Of a DNA stretch of 64,000 nt, positions 35,122 through 45,029 are shown in pieces; positions within the stretch are counted from its first letter, which is position 1, and each line of letters opens with the position of its first letter. Below the pieces are notes generated by a model. It was not told the origin of the DNA. It made no database searches and was given only the letters and a program-made list of their open reading frames with translations. Location of the stretch: the NCBI GenBank assembly GCA_020436025.1, contig JAGQYP010000011.1, forward strand, positions 1-64,000, written 5' to 3'. This DNA is from Crocinitomicaceae bacterium. GTDB lineage: Bacteria; Bacteroidota; Bacteroidia; Flavobacteriales_D; Crocinitomicaceae. The position numbers and the translations under genes were made by a program.

Positions 35122-37017
35122 TTATTTAATTAATTCAATACTTCTGCTTACAAATTCCGTAAGGTCTTTTCCCTTGAGCATTCCTTGGGATAGTAAAGCT
35201 AAATCAATCGCCTGTTTTGCGAGTTTATTTCTCTTCTTTTCGGTTTTTGTATCCTTTATCAATCCAATTAATGGATGGTTTGAGTTGATCGTTAAATTAT
35301 AAGTTTCTGGGAAAGCCCCAAACATTCCCGCATTTCCTCCTAGTCTTTGCTGTTCCTGCATTCTTCTCATGAACTCAGACTGTGTAACTAAAATTGGAGC
35401 GTCAGTTTCACTTAAACTTTCAAATTGAACCATGAATTTTTCCTTATTCACATTCGATTCGAATACTGGCTTTAATTCATCTTCTTCTTCCTTTGAAAGT
35501 TTGGAAGGTATTTCTTCGCCTTTATCAATGATCTTTTCAATTGAATCAGAATCTACTCTGGCAAATGAAACCTTTTCTAATTTTGATTCTAATTTAGATA
35601 TCCAATGCGGACTCAACGGACTGTCTAATATTGCAACATCATACCCTCTTTCTTGGGCTTTCTCAACAAAATGATGATGTTCCTCTGCATTAGGTGTGTA
35701 AAGAATTATTGTTTTTTCATCCTTATCCGTTTGCAGTGGTTTGATTTTCTCGATGTAATCACTCAAATTGGCGTATTCACCCTTAGTGTTTTTAAGTAAG
35801 GCGAATTTCTCTGCTTTATCATAGAATTTATCATCTGATAACATTCCATACTCTACAAAAATCTTTAAATCATCCCATTTTGTTTCAAAATCTTTTGGAT
35901 CGTTTTTGTACATCTCATTTAACTTGTCAGCTACTTTCTTAGTGATGTAAGAAGAGATTTTCTTGACATTAGAGTCTGATTGCAAATAAGACCGTGAAAC
36001 ATTCAATGGAATATCTGGAGAATCAATCACCCCGTGTAATAAAGTCAAGAACTCTGGGACAATTTCTTCTACTGAGTCTGTAATAAACACTTGATTCGAG
36101 TACAATTGGATTTTATTCTTTTGTACTTCTACATGTTCCTTCAATCTTGGAAAATATAAGATTCCTGTCAGATTAAATGGGTAATCCACATTTAAATGAA
36201 TATGGAACAAAGGTTGATCGAATGACATGGGATACAATTCTCTGTAAAAAGCATCGTAATCTTCCTGTTTCAAGTCACTCGGACTTTTTGACCAAGCTGG
36301 ATTTGGATTATTAACAATGTTTTCTACCTCTTTTTCTACTCTTTTTGGGTTGCCATTTTCATCTTTCTCTCCTGAAGGATCTTCAACCCAGGTCGTAGAT
36401 GTACCAAATTGAATTTCAACAGGCAAAAACTTGCAATATTTATCCAGAATCCCTTGAATTCTCCCCTTTTCTAAGAATTCTTTTGAATCTTCTGAAATGT
36501 GTAATACGATTTCAGTTCCTCGATCGTTTTTTTCAATATCGGAAATTTCATAGGTTGGGTCTCCATTACTCTCCCATTGCACAGCTTGAGACCCTTCTTT
36601 GAAAGATAAAGTCTTGATTTGGACTTTTTCAGCCACCATGAAAGAGGAATAAAAACCTAAACCAAAGTGTCCGATAATTTGATCCGCTCCTTCTTTACCT
36701 TTATACTTTTGGACAAACTCCTCTGCCCCTGAAAAAGCAATTTGATTGATGTACTTATCAATCTCTTCGGAAGTCATCCCAATCCCTTTATCCTTAATGG
36801 TAAGTGTTTTATTTTCAGGATCTAAAATGACTTCAATCTTCAAGTCCCCTAATTCTCCTTTGAAATCACCCGTAGAAGAAAAGAATTTCAACTTCTGCGT
36901 GGCATCCACAGCATTAGAAACCAACTCTCTTAAGAAGATTTCATGATCTGAATACAGAAATTTCTTGATGATCGGAAAAATATTCTCCGTTTGTACATTT
37001 ATTGTTCCTTTCGACAT
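35122..37017 (-). CDS. htpG: Molecular chaperone HtpG (Hsp90)
   Basis: A 631-aa Hsp90 with an N-terminal GHKL ATPase (LRELVSNAVDATQK, DKGIGMTSEEID, GHFGLGFYSSFMV), a middle client-binding domain (PLFHIHLNVDYPFNLTGILYFP, SRSYLQSDSNVKKI) and a C-terminal dimerisation domain ending in NHPLIGLI and TEFVSRSIELI. It is cytoplasmic and assists folding and stress recovery. Residue NAVDATQK replaces the more common NASDA, a conservative change. No CIRCE element was seen upstream. Confidence 0.97.
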   Translation of the reverse strand: MSKGTINVQTENIFPIIKKFLYSDHEIFLRELVSNAVDATQKLKFFSSTGDFKGELGDLKIEVILDPENKTLTIKDKGIGMTSEEIDKYINQIAFSGAEEFVQKYKGKEGADQIIGHFGLGFYSSFMVAEKVQIKTLSFKEGSQAVQWESNGDPTYEISDIEKNDRGTEIVLHISEDSKEFLEKGRIQGILDKYCKFLPVEIQFGTSTTWVEDPSGEKDENGNPKRVEKEVENIVNNPNPAWSKSPSDLKQEDYDAFYRELYPMSFDQPLFHIHLNVDYPFNLTGILYFPRLKEHVEVQKNKIQLYSNQVFITDSVEEIVPEFLTLLHGVIDSPDIPLNVSRSYLQSDSNVKKISSYITKKVADKLNEMYKNDPKDFETKWDDLKIFVEYGMLSDDKFYDKAEKFALLKNTKGEYANLSDYIEKIKPLQTDKDEKTIILYTPNAEEHHHFVEKAQERGYDVAILDSPLSPHWISKLESKLEKVSFARVDSDSIEKIIDKGEEIPSKLSKEEEDELKPVFESNVNKEKFMVQFESLSETDAPILVTQSEFMRRMQEQQRLGGNAGMFGAFPETYNLTINSNHPLIGLIKDTKTEKKRNKLAKQAIDLALLSQGMLKGKDLTEFVSRSIELIK

Positions 37018-37131
37018 AATCTATAATTTTTGAAAACTTAAAAATCAAGGATTATACCAATAGGATTTTCCTGACAGAATGACAATATATACTGAAATAA
37101 AGGCTTACAGAGTCTGACGAAATTTCAGAAT

Positions 37132-39243
37132 CTAGATTTTCAAGATCTTGAATTCTGTACGTCTATTTTGTTGATGAGCCTCTTCTTTTTCAGTTCTAGA
37201 CTTCATTTTTTCGATTTCACTATCACTAATGATCGTTTGAGTCTCACCATAACCTGCATATTTTAATCTACTCTCTTTTACTCCAGCTTTAACTAAATAT
37301 TCTACAACTGCTTTCGCTCTGTTTTCTGATAGTTTTTGATTGTAGCTATCATTCCCTCTTGTATCAGTATGACCACCCAACTCAATTTCTAGAGTCGGAT
37401 TGTCTCCCATAAGTTTGATCAATCGCTCTAACTCATTTTTCGATTCGGGTCGTAGCGAATATTTATCCAAATCAAAGAAGATGTTTCTTAACACAATCGA
37501 CCTTCCAACTTCCACCTTTTTAAGTGGAATATCAATATTGTATTGTTTAAACCCAGCCTCTTCCGGAATCGTAAAATTTTCAGAATGGAATAAATACCCG
37601 TCTTTCTTAACGACTATTCCATAGTTTTTCCCTGCAGGGAGGGAAAGTAAGAATTTACCATCCAACTTATCTGTTTCAACTTTAACAATGGTAATGTCTT
37701 CATCATTATCAATTACTTCAACAGTTGAACCTAAAGTTTCTAATGTTTTGAAGTCAAATACTTTACCAGTTAAAATAGCCAAACTACTTTCCTTAATTTC
37801 AACAAGTGGCTCAACTATTTTCTCTTCAATTGGAAGAGCAATACTTGCGATTAGATTGTCCTCTCCAATTAGCATAGGTTGTTTTTCAGGTCCCAAAAAG
37901 GTCACCAAATAAATATCTTGTCCTCCTTTTGAATCCGATCTATAACTTGAAGTATACCCCCTACGGCCATTACCTGCTACAACAATCTGAATATCATTCC
38001 CTGGAGTATTCAATGGTGGACCTAAATTTACCGGAGTAATCCACTTTCCATCTTCATAAACGGTATAGAATAGATCCAATTCACCCATGGTTGTGTGACC
38101 ACCAGAAGAAAAATAAAGTGTTTTCCCGTCTGGGTGAATAAACACGCCTCTTTCATCATATTCTGTATTGATGGTTGGACCTAAATTAACAGCCTCTCCC
38201 CAATCCTGGTCTTTTTCACTCCAATCAGAGTAATATATATCGTGCATTCCAAGTCCACCTTCTCTATCAGAGACAAAGAACAATCTTTTTCCGTCAAAAG
38301 ATAAAGCTGCTGAAGGCTCATGCCATTTAGTGTTGATGTTTTTATTCAGTCTCTCTGGTTTCGACCAAACCCCTTCAACCAACCCTGAGGTAAATATATC
38401 TCCATGTCCTTTTGGGTCATCGATATAAATGAAAAGAGTTTTCCCATCCGGCGACAAACCGATAGTCGCATCGTGTCCTTTGGAATTGATTTCATTCAAT
38501 TCATTTGTTGGCTTCGACCATTTCCCGTCCTTAGTTTTTTCAGAAAAATATACATCTTCAAAATATCTTTTCAGATGATCTTCCTCATCTTGTTTCCCTC
38601 CCTCTGAATCAGGTCTTCTGGATGTAAACATAATTGTACTTTCATCTGCGGCAATTACTGGAGCGTATTCGTAATATTGGGTATTAATTTCATCACCCAA
38701 ATTATCAATCCAAACTCGGGCTTTCTTTTTTTCTAATTCAATACCATTATCACATTCTTTAATGTGTTTATTGATCCTTTTCCGCATCTCTACAGCGTTT
38801 TCCCCTGAAACTCTTCCAAGTGCTTCGTTGTAGTATTTTTTTGCATTTTTCCAATCCCAATTCAAATGATATGAATAACCTAAATAAAACCCTAGGTCCT
38901 CTTTTACTAAGGGATCCAATTCATAAGCCTTTTTCATGTATTCATGCATCTTGTACTTATCAATTTTCAGCATGCAAATACCCATATTGTAATTGAGTTC
39001 CGCATTATTTGGATTGAACGCATAAGCCAGCTTGTATTTCTCCAAGGCACCCACATAATCAGGGAATGCGGTGTATGGATCGACATAAAGTAAATCATTC
39101 CCTTCTTCGAAGGCTTTAAATGCATCCTTAAATTCTTTCTTTTGTTCTTTAAAGAGATCTTTATCCCAAGGGACATTTTTTTGTGACAGAATAGACGAGC
39201 TCGTTAAAAGTGCACAAACTAATAATATGTAAAGATTTTTCAT
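37132..39243 (-). CDS. TPR-PD40-CRD-OmpA envelope protein (PorE-like architecture)
   Basis: About 703 aa from ATG 39243 (MKNLYILLVCALLTSSSILSQ signal peptide; an upstream GTG at 39270 is less likely). Order: TPR-type helices (30-170), a PD40/WD40 beta-propeller (180-460, repeated DGKTLF and FFVSDREGG motifs), a carboxypeptidase-regulatory-like domain (490-575) and a C-terminal OmpA peptidoglycan-binding domain (GGHTDTRGNDSYNQKLSENRAK). This order is that of the T9SS component PorE, although several paralogs share it and this one lacks a lipobox Cys. The TPR gene 16 bases upstream (stop at 39260) and the T9SS plug gene nearby fit an envelope role. Confidence 0.85.
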   Translation of the reverse strand: MKNLYILLVCALLTSSSILSQKNVPWDKDLFKEQKKEFKDAFKAFEEGNDLLYVDPYTAFPDYVGALEKYKLAYAFNPNNAELNYNMGICMLKIDKYKMHEYMKKAYELDPLVKEDLGFYLGYSYHLNWDWKNAKKYYNEALGRVSGENAVEMRKRINKHIKECDNGIELEKKKARVWIDNLGDEINTQYYEYAPVIAADESTIMFTSRRPDSEGGKQDEEDHLKRYFEDVYFSEKTKDGKWSKPTNELNEINSKGHDATIGLSPDGKTLFIYIDDPKGHGDIFTSGLVEGVWSKPERLNKNINTKWHEPSAALSFDGKRLFFVSDREGGLGMHDIYYSDWSEKDQDWGEAVNLGPTINTEYDERGVFIHPDGKTLYFSSGGHTTMGELDLFYTVYEDGKWITPVNLGPPLNTPGNDIQIVVAGNGRRGYTSSYRSDSKGGQDIYLVTFLGPEKQPMLIGEDNLIASIALPIEEKIVEPLVEIKESSLAILTGKVFDFKTLETLGSTVEVIDNDEDITIVKVETDKLDGKFLLSLPAGKNYGIVVKKDGYLFHSENFTIPEEAGFKQYNIDIPLKKVEVGRSIVLRNIFFDLDKYSLRPESKNELERLIKLMGDNPTLEIELGGHTDTRGNDSYNQKLSENRAKAVVEYLVKAGVKESRLKYAGYGETQTIISDSEIEKMKSRTEKEEAHQQNRRTEFKILKI

Positions 39244-39259
39244 TTTCAAGATATTTAGA

Positions 39260-40360
39260 TTATTCAGCACAAATAGGACTGTTTAGATATTTCTCTGCAG
39301 CTTCAGACCCAAGGATAAAAGCTTTTTCCCAATCTGTACATGCGCCTGACACATCTCTCATCATTTCTTTCGCAATACCTCTATTGAAATAGGCCTGCAT
39401 GATATCTTCATTGTATTTGATCGCATCATCACAAAATTTCACTGCATCTTCCCATTTTTCCCATTTGATGTAAACAGATGCTTTGTTGCTGAGCGCCATT
39501 GCATAATCAGATTTAATTTTCAATGCTGCATCAAAATCTGCTAACGCCTTATCGTATTGTCCTAGACTGTAATATGCATTCCCTCTGTTGTTAAGCGAAA
39601 TATAATTATCCTTAGAAAGTCTAATCGCTTCAGAGTAAGCCTTTACAGCATCTTCAAATTTCTGACTTCTCCTATAGGCCGTTCCCATATTGTTATAACT
39701 CAACGCAAATTCAGCATCAACAGATACTGCTTTTCTGTAATCTCGAATCGCATCATCGTATTTCTCCATTCTCATGTAAGCAGAGGCTCTGTCGTTGTAT
39801 GCATAAGCATATTGTTTATCCAACTCCAAAGTCTTGTTGAACTGAGTAATGGCACCTTCAAGATCCTTTTCAGTAAGTCTGCAAACTCCCTTGTAATAAT
39901 AATACTTAGCTATTTTATTATTTTTCAGAATAGCTGCTTCGAATCTTTTTTCAGCATCTCCCCACTCTTTGTCGTCAAAATGCATTCTTCCGATTTCATA
40001 TTCAGCAATGTCAGTTGAATCACCTTCTTTAATGTACAATTCAAGATCTGCAATCGCCTTATCCTTTTGCCCTAACTGTCTGTAAGCTCTTCCTCTTTGC
40101 AAAAGTGATTTTTTATACTTTGAATCAATCTTGTAAGCCTCGGAAAACCATTCTACGGCTTTGTTAAAATTGTTTTTATTCATTTCATGAATTCCCATAT
40201 TGTATTTTTCCAATGCGAATGGGTCGATCATATTCATAGAATCTAGAATACTTTGGTCGACTTGCCCTCCTTCCAGGGTTTTTGTTGTATCCTCCTGAGC
40301 CTGAATGTTTAGCGACATAGACATACCGACCAGAAACACTAAAAGAAACTTTTTCATCAT
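39260..40360 (-). CDS. Secreted TPR-repeat protein
   Basis: A 366-aa protein with a signal peptide (MMKKFLLVFLVGMSMSLNIQAQ) followed by about eight tandem TPR units from residue 45 to the end. Each has the AYNDRASAYMRMEKYDDAI or YYSLGQYDKALADFDAAL pattern of alternating small and aromatic positions. TPR arrays mediate protein contacts, here probably in the periplasm. It lies 16 bases before the PorE-like gene on the same strand and is likely co-transcribed with it. The partner is not identifiable from sequence. Confidence 0.9.
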   Translation of the reverse strand: MMKKFLLVFLVGMSMSLNIQAQEDTTKTLEGGQVDQSILDSMNMIDPFALEKYNMGIHEMNKNNFNKAVEWFSEAYKIDSKYKKSLLQRGRAYRQLGQKDKAIADLELYIKEGDSTDIAEYEIGRMHFDDKEWGDAEKRFEAAILKNNKIAKYYYYKGVCRLTEKDLEGAITQFNKTLELDKQYAYAYNDRASAYMRMEKYDDAIRDYRKAVSVDAEFALSYNNMGTAYRRSQKFEDAVKAYSEAIRLSKDNYISLNNRGNAYYSLGQYDKALADFDAALKIKSDYAMALSNKASVYIKWEKWEDAVKFCDDAIKYNEDIMQAYFNRGIAKEMMRDVSGACTDWEKAFILGSEAAEKYLNSPICAE

Positions 40361-40497
40361 GTCTCGATTTGTTTTGAAGTGTCAAAAATTAACTAAAATT
40401 TAGAGTAATTGAATCACTTCAAGCAAAAAAAATACCAAAAAGTGGAATGGAATGAAAGTACTCCAGTTGAGAAAAAATTGGTTAGAAAGGGTTTGAT

Positions 40498-40887
40498 TTA
40501 ATTAAATCTAAATGGATAAAACAACTCAAATCTTGGAATAAGTACATCAATAATCTCATTTGTTTTGAGATCTTTAAAGGTATACATGCCCTCCATATAT
40601 CCAAGTTCACTATTTAAGTCACATCCACTCGAATAGCCATAAGTCATACCGGTATTAATAACAGGTGTTTCTCCTACCACACCTACACCTTCAATTAGTC
40701 TGGCGGCATGCATTGAATCAAATACCTTCCATTTTCGACTTAGAAGTTTTATTTCTGAATTTCTCTGGTTTTCAATTTGAATATTGTAATCAAAAAAGTA
40801 GACAGCATTCCCCAAATTAGAGTAATCTGGTCTAAATGATGGTGTTACCTGAACACGAATTCCTGAACTTGTATTTGTTTTAATCAT
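40498..40887 (-). CDS. apaG: ApaG domain protein
   Basis: A 129-aa member of the ApaG family, a fibronectin-III-like beta-sandwich. The start ATG 40887 (MIKTNTSSGIRVQVTPSF) matches the usual N-terminus; the TTG at 40926 would add a hydrophobic leader not seen in the family. Recognisable pieces are FFDYNIQIENQ, LLSRKWKVFDS, VVGETPVINTG and MEGMYTFKD. In E. coli apaG affects Co2+/Mg2+ efflux and Ap4A levels, but the mechanism is unclear. It is transcribed on the minus strand, between the TPR gene and the T9SS plug gene. Confidence 0.93.
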   Translation of the reverse strand: MIKTNTSSGIRVQVTPSFRPDYSNLGNAVYFFDYNIQIENQRNSEIKLLSRKWKVFDSMHAARLIEGVGVVGETPVINTGMTYGYSSGCDLNSELGYMEGMYTFKDLKTNEIIDVLIPRFELFYPFRFN

Positions 40888-41046
40888 CTTACCTGTGAAA
40901 ATAAGAAAAACGATAAACATATCCAAATTATAGATAAACCAAATTATTTCATAGACGAAATGAAAATTTAACGAACTTTAAAGAGTTTTTTCAGTCATTA
41001 AAACTTCAGTTTCAATTATTTATTTCAGGTATAAATTTACGTTAAA

Positions 41047-42309
41047 CTAATACAAAGAATTAAAGCTGTAAACTCCTAAAACACGGTCATTTTCATTACT
41101 TATGTCTCTGTAATACAGAATAATATCGTAGTCATTTTCAGTCGCAAAGTGATTCCCTTCAATTTTTTCAATATTTACGATGGCAGATTTCTTGTCTTTG
41201 ATTGCAAAACAGTAATTCACCATGCCTTGTTTTACATCTTTATCTAAAAAATATTTTTGTTTCCCTGGATCATATTCCATTTTAAATTCATCACTTAATT
41301 CCCAATTTGTTAATTCTCCAAACACATAAACATCTCCTTCCATGAAATAGCCTGAAATCAATTCAAAATGGACTTTGAAATAATCCGATTCAATATCATT
41401 ATCAGTAGCTTCATCATTTTTAATGGTGTATTTCCCGTTTAACTCTTCTTTAAATACATAATTATTGTATGGTTTAGGTTTGTTTTCTTTAATATATACC
41501 TGATACTGTCCTTCCTCTTTTACAATTTTCGCAATTTCTAGATTACCTCCTCGATTAAATTTCAAATCGATTTGTCTAAACTCATTATTTCCATCAAAAA
41601 CAAATTGAGTATAATCATTAAAGAATAGTTTTTGATCCCTCACATAATCCGCTTGTAAATTGGTTTTTGCAGTTTTCCAATTTCTGTTTTGTCGAATAGT
41701 GACATATAAATTTGTTAAGGGATCTGAGATGGTTGAAGGATACTTAATGTTAAACTCAACCTGCTGTTTGTATTTCTGATCCATCACTACTTGTGGTTGA
41801 ACAATCTTGGCGTCGACGTTAATAAGAGATTCAGCCACAATAAATCGTCTTTGAAATAACGTAGTGGTGGGATCTTCTTCTGGAAATACTCGAACTATAT
41901 AATTTCCCGACATTTTAAATGAAAAATCATCTGTAGGAATCTGAGTTTTGTAATTCCTGTAATTCACATAGGTATTTATGGAATATTGGAAATCCCGAAT
42001 GTAAACAGTTTCAAAGCCGTTGATGTATTCGTATTTATCCATTCTTGTTGGTATCCAGTCTTTATCACACAAAATGATTTCATAAGCTAGATCACCATAA
42101 TCTATTCCAACAAGGTCAAACTTTAAATCCAAAAAATCATTTTTCCCAAAATTTAGAATTGGATGCGATAATTCATTCCCCTTCTTACAGAATTTTATAG
42201 TACGAATAGCATCACTAATTTTCATATTATTTAAAACCGTGGAATCTTTTTGAGCCATTAGTCTAAAGGGAAGCCAAATAACAAAAACACTAACTATTAA
42301 TATCCTCAT
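41047..42309 (-). CDS. T9SS plug protein (DUF5103)
   Basis: A 420-aa secreted protein (signal peptide MRILIVSVFVIWLPFRLMAQ) of the DUF5103 family. Members of this family plug the SprA translocon of the type IX secretion system. Seen: the N-terminal beta domain with the DLKFDLVGIDYGDLAYEII and CDKDWIPTRMDKYEYINGF signature, then GNYIVRVFPEEDP, and a C-terminal domain with YDIILYYRDISNENDRVLG. The protein is beta-rich throughout, with many aromatic and charged residues. It diverges from nqrA, sharing the 123-base promoter gap. No other T9SS core gene is in the window. Confidence 0.88.
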   Translation of the reverse strand: MRILIVSVFVIWLPFRLMAQKDSTVLNNMKISDAIRTIKFCKKGNELSHPILNFGKNDFLDLKFDLVGIDYGDLAYEIILCDKDWIPTRMDKYEYINGFETVYIRDFQYSINTYVNYRNYKTQIPTDDFSFKMSGNYIVRVFPEEDPTTTLFQRRFIVAESLINVDAKIVQPQVVMDQKYKQQVEFNIKYPSTISDPLTNLYVTIRQNRNWKTAKTNLQADYVRDQKLFFNDYTQFVFDGNNEFRQIDLKFNRGGNLEIAKIVKEEGQYQVYIKENKPKPYNNYVFKEELNGKYTIKNDEATDNDIESDYFKVHFELISGYFMEGDVYVFGELTNWELSDEFKMEYDPGKQKYFLDKDVKQGMVNYCFAIKDKKSAIVNIEKIEGNHFATENDYDIILYYRDISNENDRVLGVYSFNSLY

Positions 42310-42374
42310 TTACAAGTTGTTTTATTTAGAATCATTCTAAATTAGAATTGACATATTTGAATTATTTTTAAAAA

Positions 42375-42405
42375 TATGCGCAAATGAAACAAATTTATAA
42401 ATTTG
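42375..42405 (+). promoter_or_regulatory. Promoter of the nqr operon
   Basis: A -33-like TATG (42375-42378) and a perfect -7 element TAAATTTG (42398-42405) are exactly 19 bases apart, the standard Bacteroidota spacing. The start of transcription would fall near 42410, and the nqrA ATG at 42433 follows at normal leader length. This argues against a TTG start for nqrA at 42403, which would lie inside the box. Confidence 0.6.
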
Positions 42406-42432
42406 CTCATCAATTATAATTCCAAATTTACT

Positions 42433-43794
42433 ATGTCAAAAACTATTAAGCTTCGCAAAGGCTTGGACATTAGACTACTTGGAGAAGCGGAGAAAGTTAA
42501 GACTTCTGTAGATGCGCCTGAGACTGTTGCGATCAAACCGCCAGACTTTCATCTTTTGACTCCCAAAATGGAAGTTAAGGCAGGTGATAAAGTAAAAGCA
42601 GGATCGGTATTATTTCACAACAAGTACAATGACAAAATCAAATTCGTTTCGCCTGTTTCAGGTGAAGTGGCTGATGTTGTACGTGGTGCGAAAAGACGTA
42701 TTCTAGAAGTTGTTATCAATGCTGATGCCGAGATTCAGTATGAACAAGCAACAGTTCCTGCTCTGGAAAACATGAGCAGAGACGAAGTATTAAAAACCTT
42801 ATTGGATTCAGGTTTATGGCCGTTTGTTAGACAAAGACCTATAGACATCATTGCTGATCCAGACGAGACACCAAAAGCCATTTTCATTTCGGCTTTTAAT
42901 TCTGCTCCACTTGCACCGGACATGGATTTTATAGTTCACGGACAAGATGAGTTGTTTCAAAAAGGTATAGATGTTCTTTCGAAGCTTACAGATGGAAAGA
43001 TCCATTTAAATGTTAAAGGAAATGGAGCACCGGACGCGGCCTTCATGAATGCGAAAGGAGTTCAAATCAACAATATTTACGGAAAGCATCCTGCAGGAAA
43101 CGTAGGAATTCAAATTCACCATATTGATCCTTTAAACAAAGGAGAGGTGATTTGGTTTGTAAATCCGCAGGATTTAATTATTATCGGGAAGTACTTCTCA
43201 ACTGGAATGTTTGATGCTTCTAAAATTGTAGCATTAACAGGATCTGAAGTTTCCAATCCAAAATACATTAAAACGATCATTGGTACAAACCTTTCAAAGT
43301 TAGTTGAAGGAAATATTGATGGCGATAATGTTCGATACATTTCTGGTAATGTTCTTACTGGAGAAAAAGTTGAGCCAAATGGTTATTTAGGATATTATGA
43401 TAATCAAATCACAGTAATTCCTGAAGGAAATCAATTGAAGTTTGTCTTAACCAAAGGATGGATGGCTCCAGGTTTTGATAAATTCTCAAACTCCATGCTA
43501 TTCCCTACTTGGTTGACTGGAAGTAAAAAATTCAGATTGGATACCAATACCAATGGTGAAGAAAGAGGGTTTGTTGTTACTGGAGAAATGGAAAAAGTAT
43601 TCCCAATGGATATTTATCCAATGTATTTGGTAAAAGCAATCATGGTGAATGATATTGATGCAATGGAAAATCTTGGAATCTACGAAGTAGCTCCAGAAGA
43701 CCTTGCGCTTTGTGAATATGTATGTACTTCTAAAGTAAATATTCAAAGTGTCGTTAGAGATGGTTTGGATGTGATTTACGAAGAGTGCATGTAA
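42433..43794 (+). CDS. nqrA: Na+-translocating NADH:quinone reductase subunit A
   Basis: First gene of the six-subunit sodium pump that oxidises NADH, reduces quinone and drives Na+ out of the cell. NqrA is the peripheral subunit implicated in quinone binding. The 453-aa protein starts at ATG 42433 (MSKTIKLRKGLDIRLLGEAE), as typical. It contains the Rnf-barrel-like segment (GDKVKAGSVLF, VSPVSGEV) and MGVAIxx-like C-terminal features seen in the family, without cofactor motifs. The -7 box TAAATTTG lies 28 bases upstream. It opens the operon nqrABCDEF. Confidence 0.95.
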   Translation: MSKTIKLRKGLDIRLLGEAEKVKTSVDAPETVAIKPPDFHLLTPKMEVKAGDKVKAGSVLFHNKYNDKIKFVSPVSGEVADVVRGAKRRILEVVINADAEIQYEQATVPALENMSRDEVLKTLLDSGLWPFVRQRPIDIIADPDETPKAIFISAFNSAPLAPDMDFIVHGQDELFQKGIDVLSKLTDGKIHLNVKGNGAPDAAFMNAKGVQINNIYGKHPAGNVGIQIHHIDPLNKGEVIWFVNPQDLIIIGKYFSTGMFDASKIVALTGSEVSNPKYIKTIIGTNLSKLVEGNIDGDNVRYISGNVLTGEKVEPNGYLGYYDNQITVIPEGNQLKFVLTKGWMAPGFDKFSNSMLFPTWLTGSKKFRLDTNTNGEERGFVVTGEMEKVFPMDIYPMYLVKAIMVNDIDAMENLGIYEVAPEDLALCEYVCTSKVNIQSVVRDGLDVIYEECM

Positions 43795-43821
43795 TGTTGA
43801 ACCGAATTAAAACGAAATAAA

Positions 43822-45027
43822 TTGAAATTTTTAGAGAGAATCGTCGAAAATATGGAGCCTAAGTTCGCTAAAGGAGCGAAGTTAGAAAAGCTTCATCCCG
43901 TTTTCGAAAGTTTCACGACTCTTGCGTTTACCCCTAAAGAAGTAACGCACAAAGGGTCGCACATTCGAGACGGAGTGGATTTGAAAAGAACGATGATGAC
44001 TGTGATCATTGCCATGATTCCATGTTTGCTTTTTGGAATGGTAGGTGCTGGACACTGGCATTATGTTGCAAATCCAACAACTGATGTAGATGTTACTAGT
44101 TTTTGGGCAAGTATGGGTCCGAAAATCTGGTACGGATTAGGAGTTTTATTACCACTGATTATTGTTTCTTATGGTGTGGGTCTGACAGTGGAATTTATTT
44201 TCGCTATCATTAAAGGGCACTCACTACATGAAGGATTTTTGGTTTCTGGACTGTTAATTCCTTTAATCATGCCAGCTGATGTGCCATTATGGATGGTGGC
44301 TATTGCTGTTGCATTTGCGGTATTGATTGGTAAGGAAGTTTTTGGAGGAACTGGTATGAACGTTGTAAACGTAGCTTTGACTGCCAGAGCATTCTTATTC
44401 TTCGCCTACCCTACTTCCATGTCAGGAAACTCTGTTTGGTTTGGTGGACAACCTGATGGTTTTTCTGGTCCGACTGCTTTAGGAGAATTAGCAACATTTA
44501 CTTCTGATGATCAAGCATCGTGGGCTTTCCAAAACATATCTGAGTTTACATCAAAATACACGATGGAAGCTTCATGGATGGGATACATTCCAGGTTCTAT
44601 TGGAGAAACTTCGGCTGTGGCTTGTTTGATTGGTGCAGCAATTTTACTATTTACTGGTGTGGCAAGTTGGAGAGTTATGGTTTCGTTCTTTGCAGGAGGG
44701 TTGGCTATGTCAGCTCTATTTAATGTATGGGGAGCAAACGAATTCATGTTGTTGGAACCCTTACACATGATTGCCTTAGGAGGATTCTTCTTTGGAGGTG
44801 TATTCATGATTACAGATCCGGTAACGGCTTCACAAACGAACACAGGTAAATTCATTTATGGATTCCTTGGAGGATTTTTATCCATCATGATTCGTGTTTT
44901 CAACCCGGCGTATCCTGAAGGGGTGATGATGGCGATCTTGTTCATGAATGTAATGGCGCCATTGATCGACCACTATGTGGTACAGGCCAATGTTAAACGA
45001 AGACTTAAAAGACTTAAAACTGCATAA
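43822..45027 (+). CDS. nqrB: Na+-translocating NADH:quinone reductase subunit B
   Basis: A 401-aa membrane subunit with about ten helices. The FMN is attached covalently to a Thr in the loop PGSIGETSAVACLIGAA; by position this is Thr263. The start is TTG at 43822: the resulting LKFLERIVENMEPKFAKGAKLE matches the family's MKFL... N-terminus, whereas the first ATG (43852) would remove 10 conserved residues. Other family motifs are EVFGGTGMNVVNVALTARAF and MITDPVTASQTNTGKFIYG. It lies 27 bases after nqrA. Confidence 0.95.
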   Translation: MKFLERIVENMEPKFAKGAKLEKLHPVFESFTTLAFTPKEVTHKGSHIRDGVDLKRTMMTVIIAMIPCLLFGMVGAGHWHYVANPTTDVDVTSFWASMGPKIWYGLGVLLPLIIVSYGVGLTVEFIFAIIKGHSLHEGFLVSGLLIPLIMPADVPLWMVAIAVAFAVLIGKEVFGGTGMNVVNVALTARAFLFFAYPTSMSGNSVWFGGQPDGFSGPTALGELATFTSDDQASWAFQNISEFTSKYTMEASWMGYIPGSIGETSAVACLIGAAILLFTGVASWRVMVSFFAGGLAMSALFNVWGANEFMLLEPLHMIALGGFFFGGVFMITDPVTASQTNTGKFIYGFLGGFLSIMIRVFNPAYPEGVMMAILFMNVMAPLIDHYVVQANVKRRLKRLKTA

Positions 45028-45029
45028 TT

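Noticed and set aside
42403..42432. TTG start for nqrA adding ten residues
   Set aside because: It lies inside the -7 promoter box, and the ATG at 42433 gives the conserved N-terminus.
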